Source: Myxococcales bacterium
GTDB taxonomy: Bacteria; Myxococcota_A; UBA796; GCA-2862545
Length of the DNA: 64,000 bases
Assembly (NCBI GenBank): GCA_019634415.1
Contig: JAHQVJ010000176.1
Coordinates: 19,145-83,144, forward strand
Direction: 5' to 3'
Both the position numbers and the translations under genes were made by a program. The notes beneath the pieces were generated by a model. It saw only the letters and a list, made by a program, of their open reading frames with translations, ran no database searches and was not told where the DNA came from. The first letter of the stretch is position 1, and each line of letters begins with the position of its first letter. Shown here in pieces: positions 40,818-47,836 of the stretch.

Positions 40818-42164
40818 TCAGCATCCGATCTCCGTCCCCGTACGCAGCTGCACACACAGGCGACGGTCCCCCTCGAGCACGAGGTCTTGCTCCCAGACGT
40901 GTCCTTGGTCCGACTCCAGACGGATGTGGTGGCTCCCCATCGGCACCACGAAGGACGTGCCCGCATCGGAGGTGCGCCCCTCCCTCTGCCCATCGATGTC
41001 GACCCAGCTCCAGGGGCGGCTGGTGATCCGAAGGACCACGGGCTCGCCGGACGGCGTCTTGCTCTCGGTGGATGGCCTGGACTGCGCAGGAGCGACCGCG
41101 TTTGGCTCGGTGGCCGGCGCAGACGGCTCGGGGGGGACCGGCTTCACGACCTCCGCCGTGCGGCCACGCCCTTCGGTCGCCGGCTCGCTGGGCTCGGTCG
41201 CCGAGACCGACGACACGGTCGAGTGCGCCTCCTGCTGGACCGCGGGCGGCGTCCATGCCCACAGCATCATGGCCACCATACTCGACGCCACCACCGCCCC
41301 CACGACGGCCCACGACCGCCGGGGAGTGACCAGGCGAGCAACCAGCGGCGCCTCGATCGACGGAGAAGTGGGGGTGGCCTCGGGGGGCAGCAGGGTAGGC
41401 AGGGGCTGCTTCGCCGCGAGCGCCTGCAGTGCCGCACGGGTCTGAGCGAGGGTGGGGCGACGACTCGGCTCCAGCGCCAGCAGCGCCGATTGCAGCGACA
41501 CGAAGCCCTCGTGGGGGTGCTCGGCACCCACCTCCTGCGGGTGCCTCCCCGTCGCGAGGAACCCCAGGATGCCGCCCAGGGCGTATAGATCGGCGGCGGG
41601 CGTCAGGGGGTCTCCACGATGCTGCTCGGGAGCGGCGTAGGCCGGGGTGAGACTGCGGTCCGTGGTGCGTGCGACGCCACTGTGCAGCGGGCGGGAGATG
41701 CCGAAGTCCGCCACGCGCAACCACGGACCATTCTCGGTGAGCGTGACCAGCACGTTCGACGGCTTGAGGTCGCGGTGCAGCACTCCCACGTCGGCCAGCG
41801 CTGCCAGGGCCTCGACGACCTGAAGCCCGCAGCCGGCCACCTCGTGGACCGGACGCGGCCCCACCCCGAAGACCCAGTCCTCTAGGTCTCCCCCCTCCAC
41901 GAACTCCGTGACCAAGACGGTGGTGTCCTCGTCGGTTCGGTCCGACAGCTCTCGGTAGGCCACGATGTTGGGGTGCCGCAGCGTTCGCAGCACCGTGGCC
42001 TCGCGCAGCAGGTCGACGATTCTGCGCCGGTCCTCTCCCCGGACCACCTTCACCACGACCGGGCCGTTGGGCCCCTCCGCTCGCCACGTCTCCCCACCCG
42101 CCCCCTCGGCAAGGGGAGCCACCAGCTCGTATCTCCCGAGCAGCGTGTCGCCGGCGCGTAGCAT
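40818..42164 (-). CDS. Serine/threonine protein kinase with membrane helix and PEGA-like extracytoplasmic domain
   Basis: A 448-residue membrane kinase. All catalytic motifs are intact: Lys39 (VVVKVV), Glu55, HRDLKPSN at 130-137, DFG at 153-155, and YAAPEQHRGDPLTPAADLYALG. A membrane helix spans about 284-304 (WAVVGAVVASSMVAMMLWAW). A Pro/Glu-rich linker follows, then a C-terminal PEGA-like domain (VVLRITSRPWSWVDIDGQRE, GSHHIRLESDQGH). The external domain probably senses an envelope signal. The adjacent TPR/PEGA protein, 61 bases downstream, may be its partner. Confidence 0.9.
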   Translation of the reverse strand: MLRAGDTLLGRYELVAPLAEGAGGETWRAEGPNGPVVVKVVRGEDRRRIVDLLREATVLRTLRHPNIVAYRELSDRTDEDTTVLVTEFVEGGDLEDWVFGVGPRPVHEVAGCGLQVVEALAALADVGVLHRDLKPSNVLVTLTENGPWLRVADFGISRPLHSGVARTTDRSLTPAYAAPEQHRGDPLTPAADLYALGGILGFLATGRHPQEVGAEHPHEGFVSLQSALLALEPSRRPTLAQTRAALQALAAKQPLPTLLPPEATPTSPSIEAPLVARLVTPRRSWAVVGAVVASSMVAMMLWAWTPPAVQQEAHSTVSSVSATEPSEPATEGRGRTAEVVKPVPPEPSAPATEPNAVAPAQSRPSTESKTPSGEPVVLRITSRPWSWVDIDGQREGRTSDAGTSFVVPMGSHHIRLESDQGHVWEQDLVLEGDRRLCVQLRTGTEIGC

Positions 42165-42238
42165 GAGCCAGATCTACCTCACCGCGTCCCTCGTTGGGTC
42201 GGGTATGCTGCATGGCCCCCACGACGTTGGAGGCCCCT

Positions 42239-43087
42239 ATGCTCCGTCACCTCGCTGTCCTCTTGCTCGTTGGCGGTCCCCTGCTCGGCTGCACGGGCGA
42301 CGCCACCACGAAGACCGACGTGGACACCGATACAGACGCAGACGCAGACGCCGATGCCGACGCCGACTCCGATGCCGACACCGACGTCAGCACCGACTCC
42401 GACTTCGATGGGCTGACCGATGCCCAAGAGGCCAAGTTCGGGACCGATCCCAACGATCCCGACAGTGACGACGACGGCCTGCTCGACGGGCAGGAGATCG
42501 CTCGGGGCACCGATCCCAACGACGAGGACACCGACGGCGGGGGCGGCAGCGACGGCGACGAGGTGGATCGCGGTCTCGACCCCCTCGATCCCGCCGACGA
42601 CGAGCGTCTGGTGGACTTCGATCTGGACGGCCTCAGCGACAAAGAAGAGAAGGCGCTGGGGTCCAACCCCGAGGTCGCCGACAGCGACGGCGACGGACTG
42701 GACGACGGCGTCGAGGTGAACACCCACGGCACCGATCCCACCGACCCCGACACCGACGGAGACGGCCTCGAGGACGGAGCAGAGGTGAACAAGCACAGCA
42801 CCAACCCCGCCCTGGCCGACACCGACGGTGGAGGTGCGCCCGACGGGGTCGAGATCGAGGTGGGCCGCGATCCCCTGGACGCCGGCGACGACATCTTCTG
42901 CGGCAGCCTCACCTGCGATGCCGGCGAAGACAGCTGCACCTGCCCCAAGGACTGCGCGGACGTGCCGGACGAGTGCTCGATCTGCGAGTGCGCAATCGGG
43001 ATCAGCACCGGGGGCTGCTTCTGCGACGAGTACTGCGCCAAGAAGGGAGACTGCTGCAAGAACCGCGACGCGGTCTGCGGCACGTAG
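42239..43087 (+). CDS. Thrombospondin type 3 repeat lipoprotein with somatomedin-B-like tail
   Basis: A 282-residue lipoprotein (signal MLRHLAVLLLVGGPLLGC). A low-complexity Asp/Ala/Thr stretch is followed by six to seven type 3 repeats (DPNDPDSDDDGLLDGQEIAR, GSNPEVADSDGDGLDDGVEV, GTDPTDPDTDGDGLEDGAEV), which bind calcium. The Cys-rich C-terminus has CSICECAIG, then GGCFCDEYCAKKGDCCKN and a last Cys. The C-x-CD-x2-C-x5-CC order matches somatomedin B folds, which are rarely noted in bacteria. The start ATG at 42239 is chosen because it begins the signal peptide. The gene is divergent from the kinase gene. Confidence 0.8.
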   Translation: MLRHLAVLLLVGGPLLGCTGDATTKTDVDTDTDADADADADADSDADTDVSTDSDFDGLTDAQEAKFGTDPNDPDSDDDGLLDGQEIARGTDPNDEDTDGGGGSDGDEVDRGLDPLDPADDERLVDFDLDGLSDKEEKALGSNPEVADSDGDGLDDGVEVNTHGTDPTDPDTDGDGLEDGAEVNKHSTNPALADTDGGGAPDGVEIEVGRDPLDAGDDIFCGSLTCDAGEDSCTCPKDCADVPDECSICECAIGISTGGCFCDEYCAKKGDCCKNRDAVCGT

Positions 43088-43107
43088 CTACGCCAGGGCC
43101 ACGAGGC

Positions 43108-43884
43108 TCACTGGCGGGCTCGTCGACGGCGCAGGCCGACGGCAGCGACCACCAACCACGGCCCCACGGCCAGGCTCGTCGGCCCCGTCTTGCAGCCGCA
43201 CTCCTCCGACGAGACCCGCGGCAGCTCCTCGTCGGACACCGCCAGCGCCGGAGGCGGGGGTAGCTGGGGAGAGGCTAGTGGTCCTACGGCGCGCTCGTAC
43301 GCGTCGATCTCCCCCGTGCCGTGCGCGTCGGCGAACAGCGCCGAGAAGCCCGCCACCGCACTCGCCGTGCGCAGCCCGAGGAAGTCGTCCTCCTCGAAGA
43401 GGCGCTCCACCCCCTCCTCGAGCTCCAGCTCGTCGGGATGCAGCCAGTCCGGCGCCCCCAGCTCCAGCACGAAGGCGTGCTCGTCCACCACGATGGGAGC
43501 AGCCGCCCACAGGGTCACCACCGCAGCCGGCTGCAGCCGGCCCTCCACGCTGGCCTCCCCGATGTCCGTCGCCTCCCCCACCACCACGATGGGCGCCGCG
43601 AACGACAGGGCCAGCCCACACCACTCCCCTGGCGGCACCGCCAGCTCGTCGCGGTTCACCAGATCCACCTCCTGGTCCACCACACCGCGCTCGTAGCCTC
43701 CACCACAGCCGATCCAGTCCACCGTCAGCGACTCCGCCACCGCCTCGACCACCTCCACCCCCTCCGAGGGGGCGGTGCGCACCATCTTCTTGCCAGGGTT
43801 GCCCACCGAGGTGCCCGGGCGCGGGCCCTGATCCACCACACAGCCCAGACACAGCAGACCCAGCAGGGCAGGACGAGTTCGCAT
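43108..43884 (-). CDS. Lipoprotein with C-terminal MYXO-CTERM-like sorting tag
   Basis: A 258-residue protein carrying both an N-terminal lipoprotein signal (MRTRPALLGLLCLGC) and a C-terminal tail SSEECGCKTGPTSLAVGPW with LVVAAVGLRRRRARQ. A Cys pair, hydrophobic helix and Arg cluster in that order match the MYXO-CTERM sorting tag. The central region (VTLWAAAPIVVDEHAFVLEL, LELEEGVERLFEEDDFLG) is unrecognised. TIGR02147-type genes are known to neighbour such lipoproteins, and here the upstream TIGR02147 stop overlaps this start by one base (TGATG). It would be a cell-surface anchored protein. Confidence 0.75.
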   Translation of the reverse strand: MRTRPALLGLLCLGCVVDQGPRPGTSVGNPGKKMVRTAPSEGVEVVEAVAESLTVDWIGCGGGYERGVVDQEVDLVNRDELAVPPGEWCGLALSFAAPIVVVGEATDIGEASVEGRLQPAAVVTLWAAAPIVVDEHAFVLELGAPDWLHPDELELEEGVERLFEEDDFLGLRTASAVAGFSALFADAHGTGEIDAYERAVGPLASPQLPPPPALAVSDEELPRVSSEECGCKTGPTSLAVGPWLVVAAVGLRRRRARQ

Positions 43885-44756
43885 CAGGACTCCCGGGGTG
43901 CGGAGAGCGGAAACAGGTGGAGGTTGACCTGGTAGACCTGGTCGGACGCGCCCGACGCGGAGTCGCACAGGTTCAGCACGCGCTCCTGGAAGGCCACCAG
44001 CTCCTCCTTCAGGCGGGGCACGAGGTCGGCGGGCACGGCCACGGTCAGGCCACCGAAGTGCCGCTCCTCCGGGTCGAAGGCATCGATGGCCTCGCGTGCG
44101 CGGGCCAGCATGCCCGCGTGGTAGTTGTGCACGGCCAGGCCAGCCACCTCGTGGGGCGTGACCACGCTGGCCTCGGCCGGACGCACCCTGCCCTCGTGCT
44201 CCACCAACAGGCGCATGGCCATCAGCTCCCGCAGCGCCCGCGTGGCCTTGGCCGCGGTGATGCGAGGGCGCAGGGTGCTCGCGATCCAGGCCGGATCGGC
44301 TCGGAAGTCGTCGCGGTGGGCGAGCTCGCGGATCGCTGGGTAGTACCAGTGCGACAGGTAGGCGAAGCCAGCCCCTTCCACCAGGCGTGCCTCGCGGAAG
44401 CGCCGGGTGGCCGCGATCCGCTCCCAGGCATCGTTGCGCTCGGTGTCGGTGGTGGCCTGCCCCAGCTGCACCAGCAAGCCGAAGAAGGCAGCGTCGGGCA
44501 CCGACAGCTTCATGGCGCGCACGAACGCCTCGGTGGTGGCGGCGGTCAGGTTGCGGTCGCCGCGCACCACGGGGTGCAGCAGCGACGGCGACTTCTGCCC
44601 CGCCATGCGCGCGAACATGCGGTAGCTGAACTTCGGGTTGCGCTGCTTCTTCGAGGCGAACCAATCCCCCAGGTACCGGCGGAAGTCGAGGTACTCGTAG
44701 ACGTTGGGCACCTCGGACGAGGTCTCGCTCAGGTCGTGCCTCCGTCTTGAGTACAC
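43884..44756 (-). CDS. TIGR02147-type (DUF4423-like) protein
   Basis: A 290-residue cytoplasmic protein. The start signature VYEYLDFRRYLGDWFASKK and FSYRMFARMAGQKSPSLLHP (a helix-turn-helix-like region) identify the TIGR02147 family, with LTAATTEAFVRAMKLSVPDA and the C-terminal LTVAVPADLVPRLKEELVAF. The family is expanded in Fibrobacter and myxobacteria and is thought to regulate transcription. A GTG at 44711 giving a start at VPNVYEYLD is an alternative. A copy of the direct repeat TCTTGAGTACA overlaps the start used here. It is coupled to the MYXO-CTERM-like lipoprotein. Confidence 0.8.
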   Translation of the reverse strand: MYSRRRHDLSETSSEVPNVYEYLDFRRYLGDWFASKKQRNPKFSYRMFARMAGQKSPSLLHPVVRGDRNLTAATTEAFVRAMKLSVPDAAFFGLLVQLGQATTDTERNDAWERIAATRRFREARLVEGAGFAYLSHWYYPAIRELAHRDDFRADPAWIASTLRPRITAAKATRALRELMAMRLLVEHEGRVRPAEASVVTPHEVAGLAVHNYHAGMLARAREAIDAFDPEERHFGGLTVAVPADLVPRLKEELVAFQERVLNLCDSASGASDQVYQVNLHLFPLSAPRES

Positions 44757-44886
44757 CTCGCTTGGTCACGCTCCGCAATGCAAGCTCCAACGAGGCTGTA
44801 TTCGACAGGTTCGTTTGCCATGCAACGCCAAGCGTGTTCTCGCGCGGAGAACGCTTTCTCCTCCTTGCTGCCCCATCTTGAGTACA
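44745..44886. repeat. Direct repeat TCTTGAGTACA flanking an intergenic region
   Basis: Two exact 11-base copies (44745-44755 and 44876-44886), 131 bases apart, lie at the two ends of the divergent region between the TIGR02147-type gene and the Glu-rich lipoprotein gene. The second copy sits just before the possible -10 TAGGCT. Exact conservation of 11 bases at both promoters suggests operators of one regulator, plausibly the TIGR02147 protein. Confidence 0.45.
44831..44855. promoter_or_regulatory. Imperfect inverted repeat in the divergent region
   Basis: AGCGTGTTCTC and GAGAACGCT are inverted repeats around a short centre (with one bulged T). In DNA this could be an operator, in RNA a hairpin in the long leader of the Glu-rich lipoprotein gene. 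No T-run follows, so it is not a typical terminator. Confidence 0.35.
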
Positions 44887-44894
44887 GCTGCAGC

Positions 44895-44900
44895 TAGGCT
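44895..44900 (+). promoter_or_regulatory. Possible -10 element (TAGGCT) for the Glu-rich lipoprotein gene
   Basis: TAGGCT starts 26 bases before the ATG at 44921, with ribosome binding site GGGAGG in between. It resembles the TAGnCT strings before 7648, 10542 and 24638. The repeated TCTTGAGTACA box ends nine bases upstream of it, where a bound regulator would touch RNA polymerase. Confidence 0.3.
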
Positions 44901-44920
44901 CTCCCCCACGGGAGGTCACG

Positions 44921-45568
44921 ATGCGATGGACGTGGTGGGTGTTGTTGGCGGTGGGCTGCGTGACGGGCCAGGCCGCGGTGGAGGAAGGCGGCAACGTGCT
45001 CCGCAGCGTGTGCGCAGAGGAGGTGGAGGCGCTCGAGGAGGAGCTGGACCAGGCCTACGAGGAGGCACGCGAGGCCTTGGAGGCGGAGCAGGCCGAGGAG
45101 CGTGAGGTGCTGGAGCACGAGCAGGCCGAGGAGCGCGAGGCGCTGCAGCACGCCCACGAGGAGCGCGAGGTGGACGTGATCGAGGGCCTGGAGGCCCTCG
45201 AGGAGGAGTGCGACGCCGTGCTCGGCGAGATCGAGGAGGAGCTTCAGGCCGCTCGCGAGGAGGAGCGCGAGGGGGCGGTGGCGGAGCTCGAGGAGCTGCT
45301 GGAGATCGAGAGTGCCGAGTGCGAGGCCGCGCGCGAGGAGCTCGAGGAGCTCGCCGAGGCCCTGGACCTCGAGCACGCCGAGGACGTCGAGATCCTCGAG
45401 GAGGAGCACCACGCCCAGCTCGAGGAGCTGGAGATCGAGCACGCCGAGGAGATCGAGGCCCTCGAGGAGCGGCACACCTCGGAGCGCGAGGAGGAGATCG
45501 AGGAGCTCGAGCGCGAGTGCGAGGAGCGCTCCGACGAGGAAGAAGAGCCCGAGCGCGAAGGCGAGTAG
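44921..45568 (+). CDS. Glu-rich coiled-coil lipoprotein
   Basis: A 215-residue protein with a short lipoprotein signal (MRWTWWVLLAVGC). From residue 30 to the end it is almost pure long helix: heptads such as EEELDQAYEEAREALEAEQ and LEHAEDVEILEEEHHAQLEE, with extreme Glu content (well over a third). It is very acidic, with few basic residues. It may form a rod on the outer or inner membrane, comparable with Lpp-like spacers but far more acidic. The start ATG follows GGGAGGTCACG. It is convergent with the zinc-protease-like gene. No family recognised. Confidence 0.7.
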   Translation: MRWTWWVLLAVGCVTGQAAVEEGGNVLRSVCAEEVEALEEELDQAYEEAREALEAEQAEEREVLEHEQAEEREALQHAHEEREVDVIEGLEALEEECDAVLGEIEEELQAAREEEREGAVAELEELLEIESAECEAAREELEELAEALDLEHAEDVEILEEEHHAQLEELEIEHAEEIEALEERHTSEREEEIEELERECEERSDEEEEPEREGE

Positions 45569-45631
45569 CCGAAGCGATCGTGGGGGAGTGCCGAGGGGAC
45601 GGGCCTAGTGGGCCAGCCTGTCAGCCACTCC

Positions 45632-46567
45632 TCATACTGCGGCATGTGCCTTGGGCTGGCGGGCGCGGCTGCTGCGCTGGAAGGTCCACAGGAAGTTGGT
45701 GAACCCCTCGTCGTAGTCCGACAGACCGTTCTGCCCCGTCATCTTCATGCGCTGGTCGTACAGCGAGCGCATGGCGCTACCCACCCTCGACTCCGACCCG
45801 GAGGCTGGCCGCATCTTGCGGAAGGGCTCGTCGAGCTCCTTGCGCAGGCAGGCGGTCTCCACGAGCTCGAGGTAGCGCACCTCGTCGCCGCCGCAGAGCA
45901 CCGCCAGCTGACGGTGGAAGCGCTCCACCCGCGCCCCCTGCACCAGCACCGGGTGGCCCGACGACCGCATGGCCAGAAACGCCACCACCTGGGCGTACAG
46001 CTCCTTGAGATACCCCTTGCGGTGACAGAACTCGTGGGCGATCACGTGGGGCTCCCACACGCCGTTGTCCTGGAAGATCGCCACGTCGCCGCTCACCACG
46101 TCGCAGGTGCCGGCGGCAAAGGGGAACACCAGCTTGGCGAAGTTGAAGCTGCGCACCTCGGAGCTGGTGACGATCTGCTGCCCCGTGATGCCGGAGACGT
46201 ACTCGGTGAGGCGGTCGTTCACCATGCGGGCGAGCTGCTTACGCTCGATGCGCTCGTCGGTGTAGTCCTCGTTCAGCGCCCGCGCGAGCAGCCGAACCTC
46301 CCACTCCCGAGCGTCCAGCGGCATGGCCTCGAGCTGATCGACGTCGGCGTCGAACTCCTCGCGGAAGTCGATGGGTCTCACGCCCAGCCGGGCGAGCCAG
46401 TCCGCGGCAGCGCTGCCCAGGTACAGGGCGAACAGGGCCGTAGAGGCGACCTGACCGGGGAGCGTGGCCCCCAGCAGGACCCGGGACGCCAGGGGCGCAC
46501 CGAGCATCAGGTCGGTGAGTGCGACGGGGCTGTAGGTGGCGCCGCCGGGGATCTCGATGCGTTCCAT
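45632..46567 (-). CDS. DUF3810-like zinc protease
   Basis: A 311-residue protein. N-terminal residues 20-65 contain hydrophobic helices (VASTALFALYLGSAAADWLA). The middle has AKLVFPFAAGTCDVVSG, and the metal motif HEFCH (178-182) in HVIAHEFCHRKGYLKELYAQ matches the DUF3810 pattern HExxH-x-G-x2-x-E, in which the Glu about six residues further on is a third ligand. The C-terminus is helical. Substrates are not known for this family. It is convergent with the Glu-rich lipoprotein gene; about 135 bases without a gene follow on the upstream side. Confidence 0.65.
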   Translation of the reverse strand: MERIEIPGGATYSPVALTDLMLGAPLASRVLLGATLPGQVASTALFALYLGSAAADWLARLGVRPIDFREEFDADVDQLEAMPLDAREWEVRLLARALNEDYTDERIERKQLARMVNDRLTEYVSGITGQQIVTSSEVRSFNFAKLVFPFAAGTCDVVSGDVAIFQDNGVWEPHVIAHEFCHRKGYLKELYAQVVAFLAMRSSGHPVLVQGARVERFHRQLAVLCGGDEVRYLELVETACLRKELDEPFRKMRPASGSESRVGSAMRSLYDQRMKMTGQNGLSDYDEGFTNFLWTFQRSSRARQPKAHAAV

Positions 46568-46702
46568 GAACGTCCCCTAACAATCCCCCAGGATCTGCAA
46601 CGTCTGGTACGTCCGACACCCGCCGCGCACCCGCCACAAGGCCTCACCCGATCGCTTCGGGTACCAAGCCACGGCAACAACCGACGGAGTGGATTGTCGC
46701 TG

Positions 46703-46894
46703 TCAGGGGGCGGGCAGCACGATCACGTCGGGCATGGGCTCGGGCCCTGTGTCGCCGAACAGCCGCGACACCGTGGGCCACATCACCAGGGACACGGCGA
46801 GGAGGAGGACGAGGCCTCCCATGACCACCTGAAACACCGACACGGCGGTGGCGAGGGCGTCGAGCCCACTGGCGCGGCGTTCGTCGTCCGACAT
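46703..46894 (-). CDS. Small single-helix membrane protein
   Basis: A 63-residue protein: a charged cytoplasmic start (MSDDERRASGLDALATAVSV), one long hydrophobic helix (VVMGGLVLLLAVSLVMWPTV) and a short Pro-rich exit (GPEPMPDVIVLPAP). GGGAAGGG stands before the ATG. It lies 16 bases downstream of the radical SAM gene on the same strand, so the two are likely co-transcribed. No family recognised. Confidence 0.55.
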   Translation of the reverse strand: MSDDERRASGLDALATAVSVFQVVMGGLVLLLAVSLVMWPTVSRLFGDTGPEPMPDVIVLPAP

Positions 46895-46910
46895 CGCCCT
46901 TCCCTAACGT

Positions 46911-47783
46911 CTACAGGCCACGCATCGACTCGGGACGGAGCGGAAGCTGCCCGGCGATGGCTTGGTCCACCAGCTGAAGCAGCCGCTCGCGGTCCTGGGG
47001 AAGCCGCCCGCGGATGGGCAGGTAGTTGCTGGCGTGGTTGGCGCGGAACAGCGCATCGGTGGGCGTGGCGTGCTCCACGATGGTGCGCAGCTCACCGAGC
47101 AGCTGCGGCACCTCGGGCAACACGAAGTCCCCGCGCTCCTGCAGGGTGGCCTGCGGCGTGCCCGGGATCACCGACAGGGTCAGCGTGGCGAAGAAGGCAG
47201 GGTCCATCTCGGTGACCAGAGCTGCCGTGGCCTGTGCGTGGGCTGCGGAGCGCTCCAGTCCACCGGCACCGAGCAGCGCGATGACCGAAAGCTCCATGCC
47301 CGCCGCGTGGGCACGGTGCGCGGCCTGCACGTGCTCGTCGAAGCTCGCCCCCTTGGCGATGCGCTTCAGAGTCACGTCGTCGCCGGACTCGGGGCCGATG
47401 TAGAGCCGGGTCAGGCCGAGCTGCCGAAGCGTCTGCAGCTCGGACTCGGACTTCTCGAGCACGTTGCGCGCCGTGGCGTAGCAGCTCACCCGCTTCAGGG
47501 GACCGAGCGCCGCGGGCAGTGCGGTGAGGATCGCCCGCCAGGTGTCCAGATCCATGGCCAGCGCGTCGCCGTCGGCCACGAAGACCTTCTGTACGCGCCC
47601 TGCCAGCACCTCGCCTGCCATGGACACGTCCTGCAGCGTCTGTGGCAGGTCGCGCACGCGAAAGGTCTTGTCTCGGTACATGTCGCAGTAGGTGCAGGCA
47701 TTCCAGCTGCATCCGATGGTGGCCTGCAGGATGTAGGCATGGGCCTCGCTGGGAGGCCGGTAGAGCTTGCCCTCGTAGCGCAC
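46911..47783 (-). CDS. Radical SAM protein
   Basis: A 290-residue protein. The cluster-binding motif is C25-SWNA-C30-TY-C33 (CX4CX2C) in ATIGCSWNACTYCDMYRDKT, a spacing seen in one group of radical SAM proteins rather than the usual CX3CX2C. The barrel continues with VFVADGDALAMDLDTWRA, RLYIGPESGDDVTLKRIAKG and MELSVIALLGAGG, features of SAM-binding strands. The reaction is unknown. The GTG at 47783 after GAGGGAG is preferred; the GTG at 47834 would leave only two bases to the divergent gene. A 63-residue membrane protein follows. Confidence 0.8.
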   Translation of the reverse strand: MRYEGKLYRPPSEAHAYILQATIGCSWNACTYCDMYRDKTFRVRDLPQTLQDVSMAGEVLAGRVQKVFVADGDALAMDLDTWRAILTALPAALGPLKRVSCYATARNVLEKSESELQTLRQLGLTRLYIGPESGDDVTLKRIAKGASFDEHVQAAHRAHAAGMELSVIALLGAGGLERSAAHAQATAALVTEMDPAFFATLTLSVIPGTPQATLQERGDFVLPEVPQLLGELRTIVEHATPTDALFRANHASNYLPIRGRLPQDRERLLQLVDQAIAGQLPLRPESMRGL

Positions 47784-47836
47784 GATGCTCCCTCGACGTC
47801 CGCCCGTCGTAGCATCTGGAGCAAGGGGGGTCACCG

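Noticed and set aside
42310..42400. Asp/Ala/Thr codon run considered as a DNA tandem repeat
   Set aside because: The unit is not regular at the DNA level; it reflects low-complexity protein sequence after the lipoprotein signal rather than a minisatellite.
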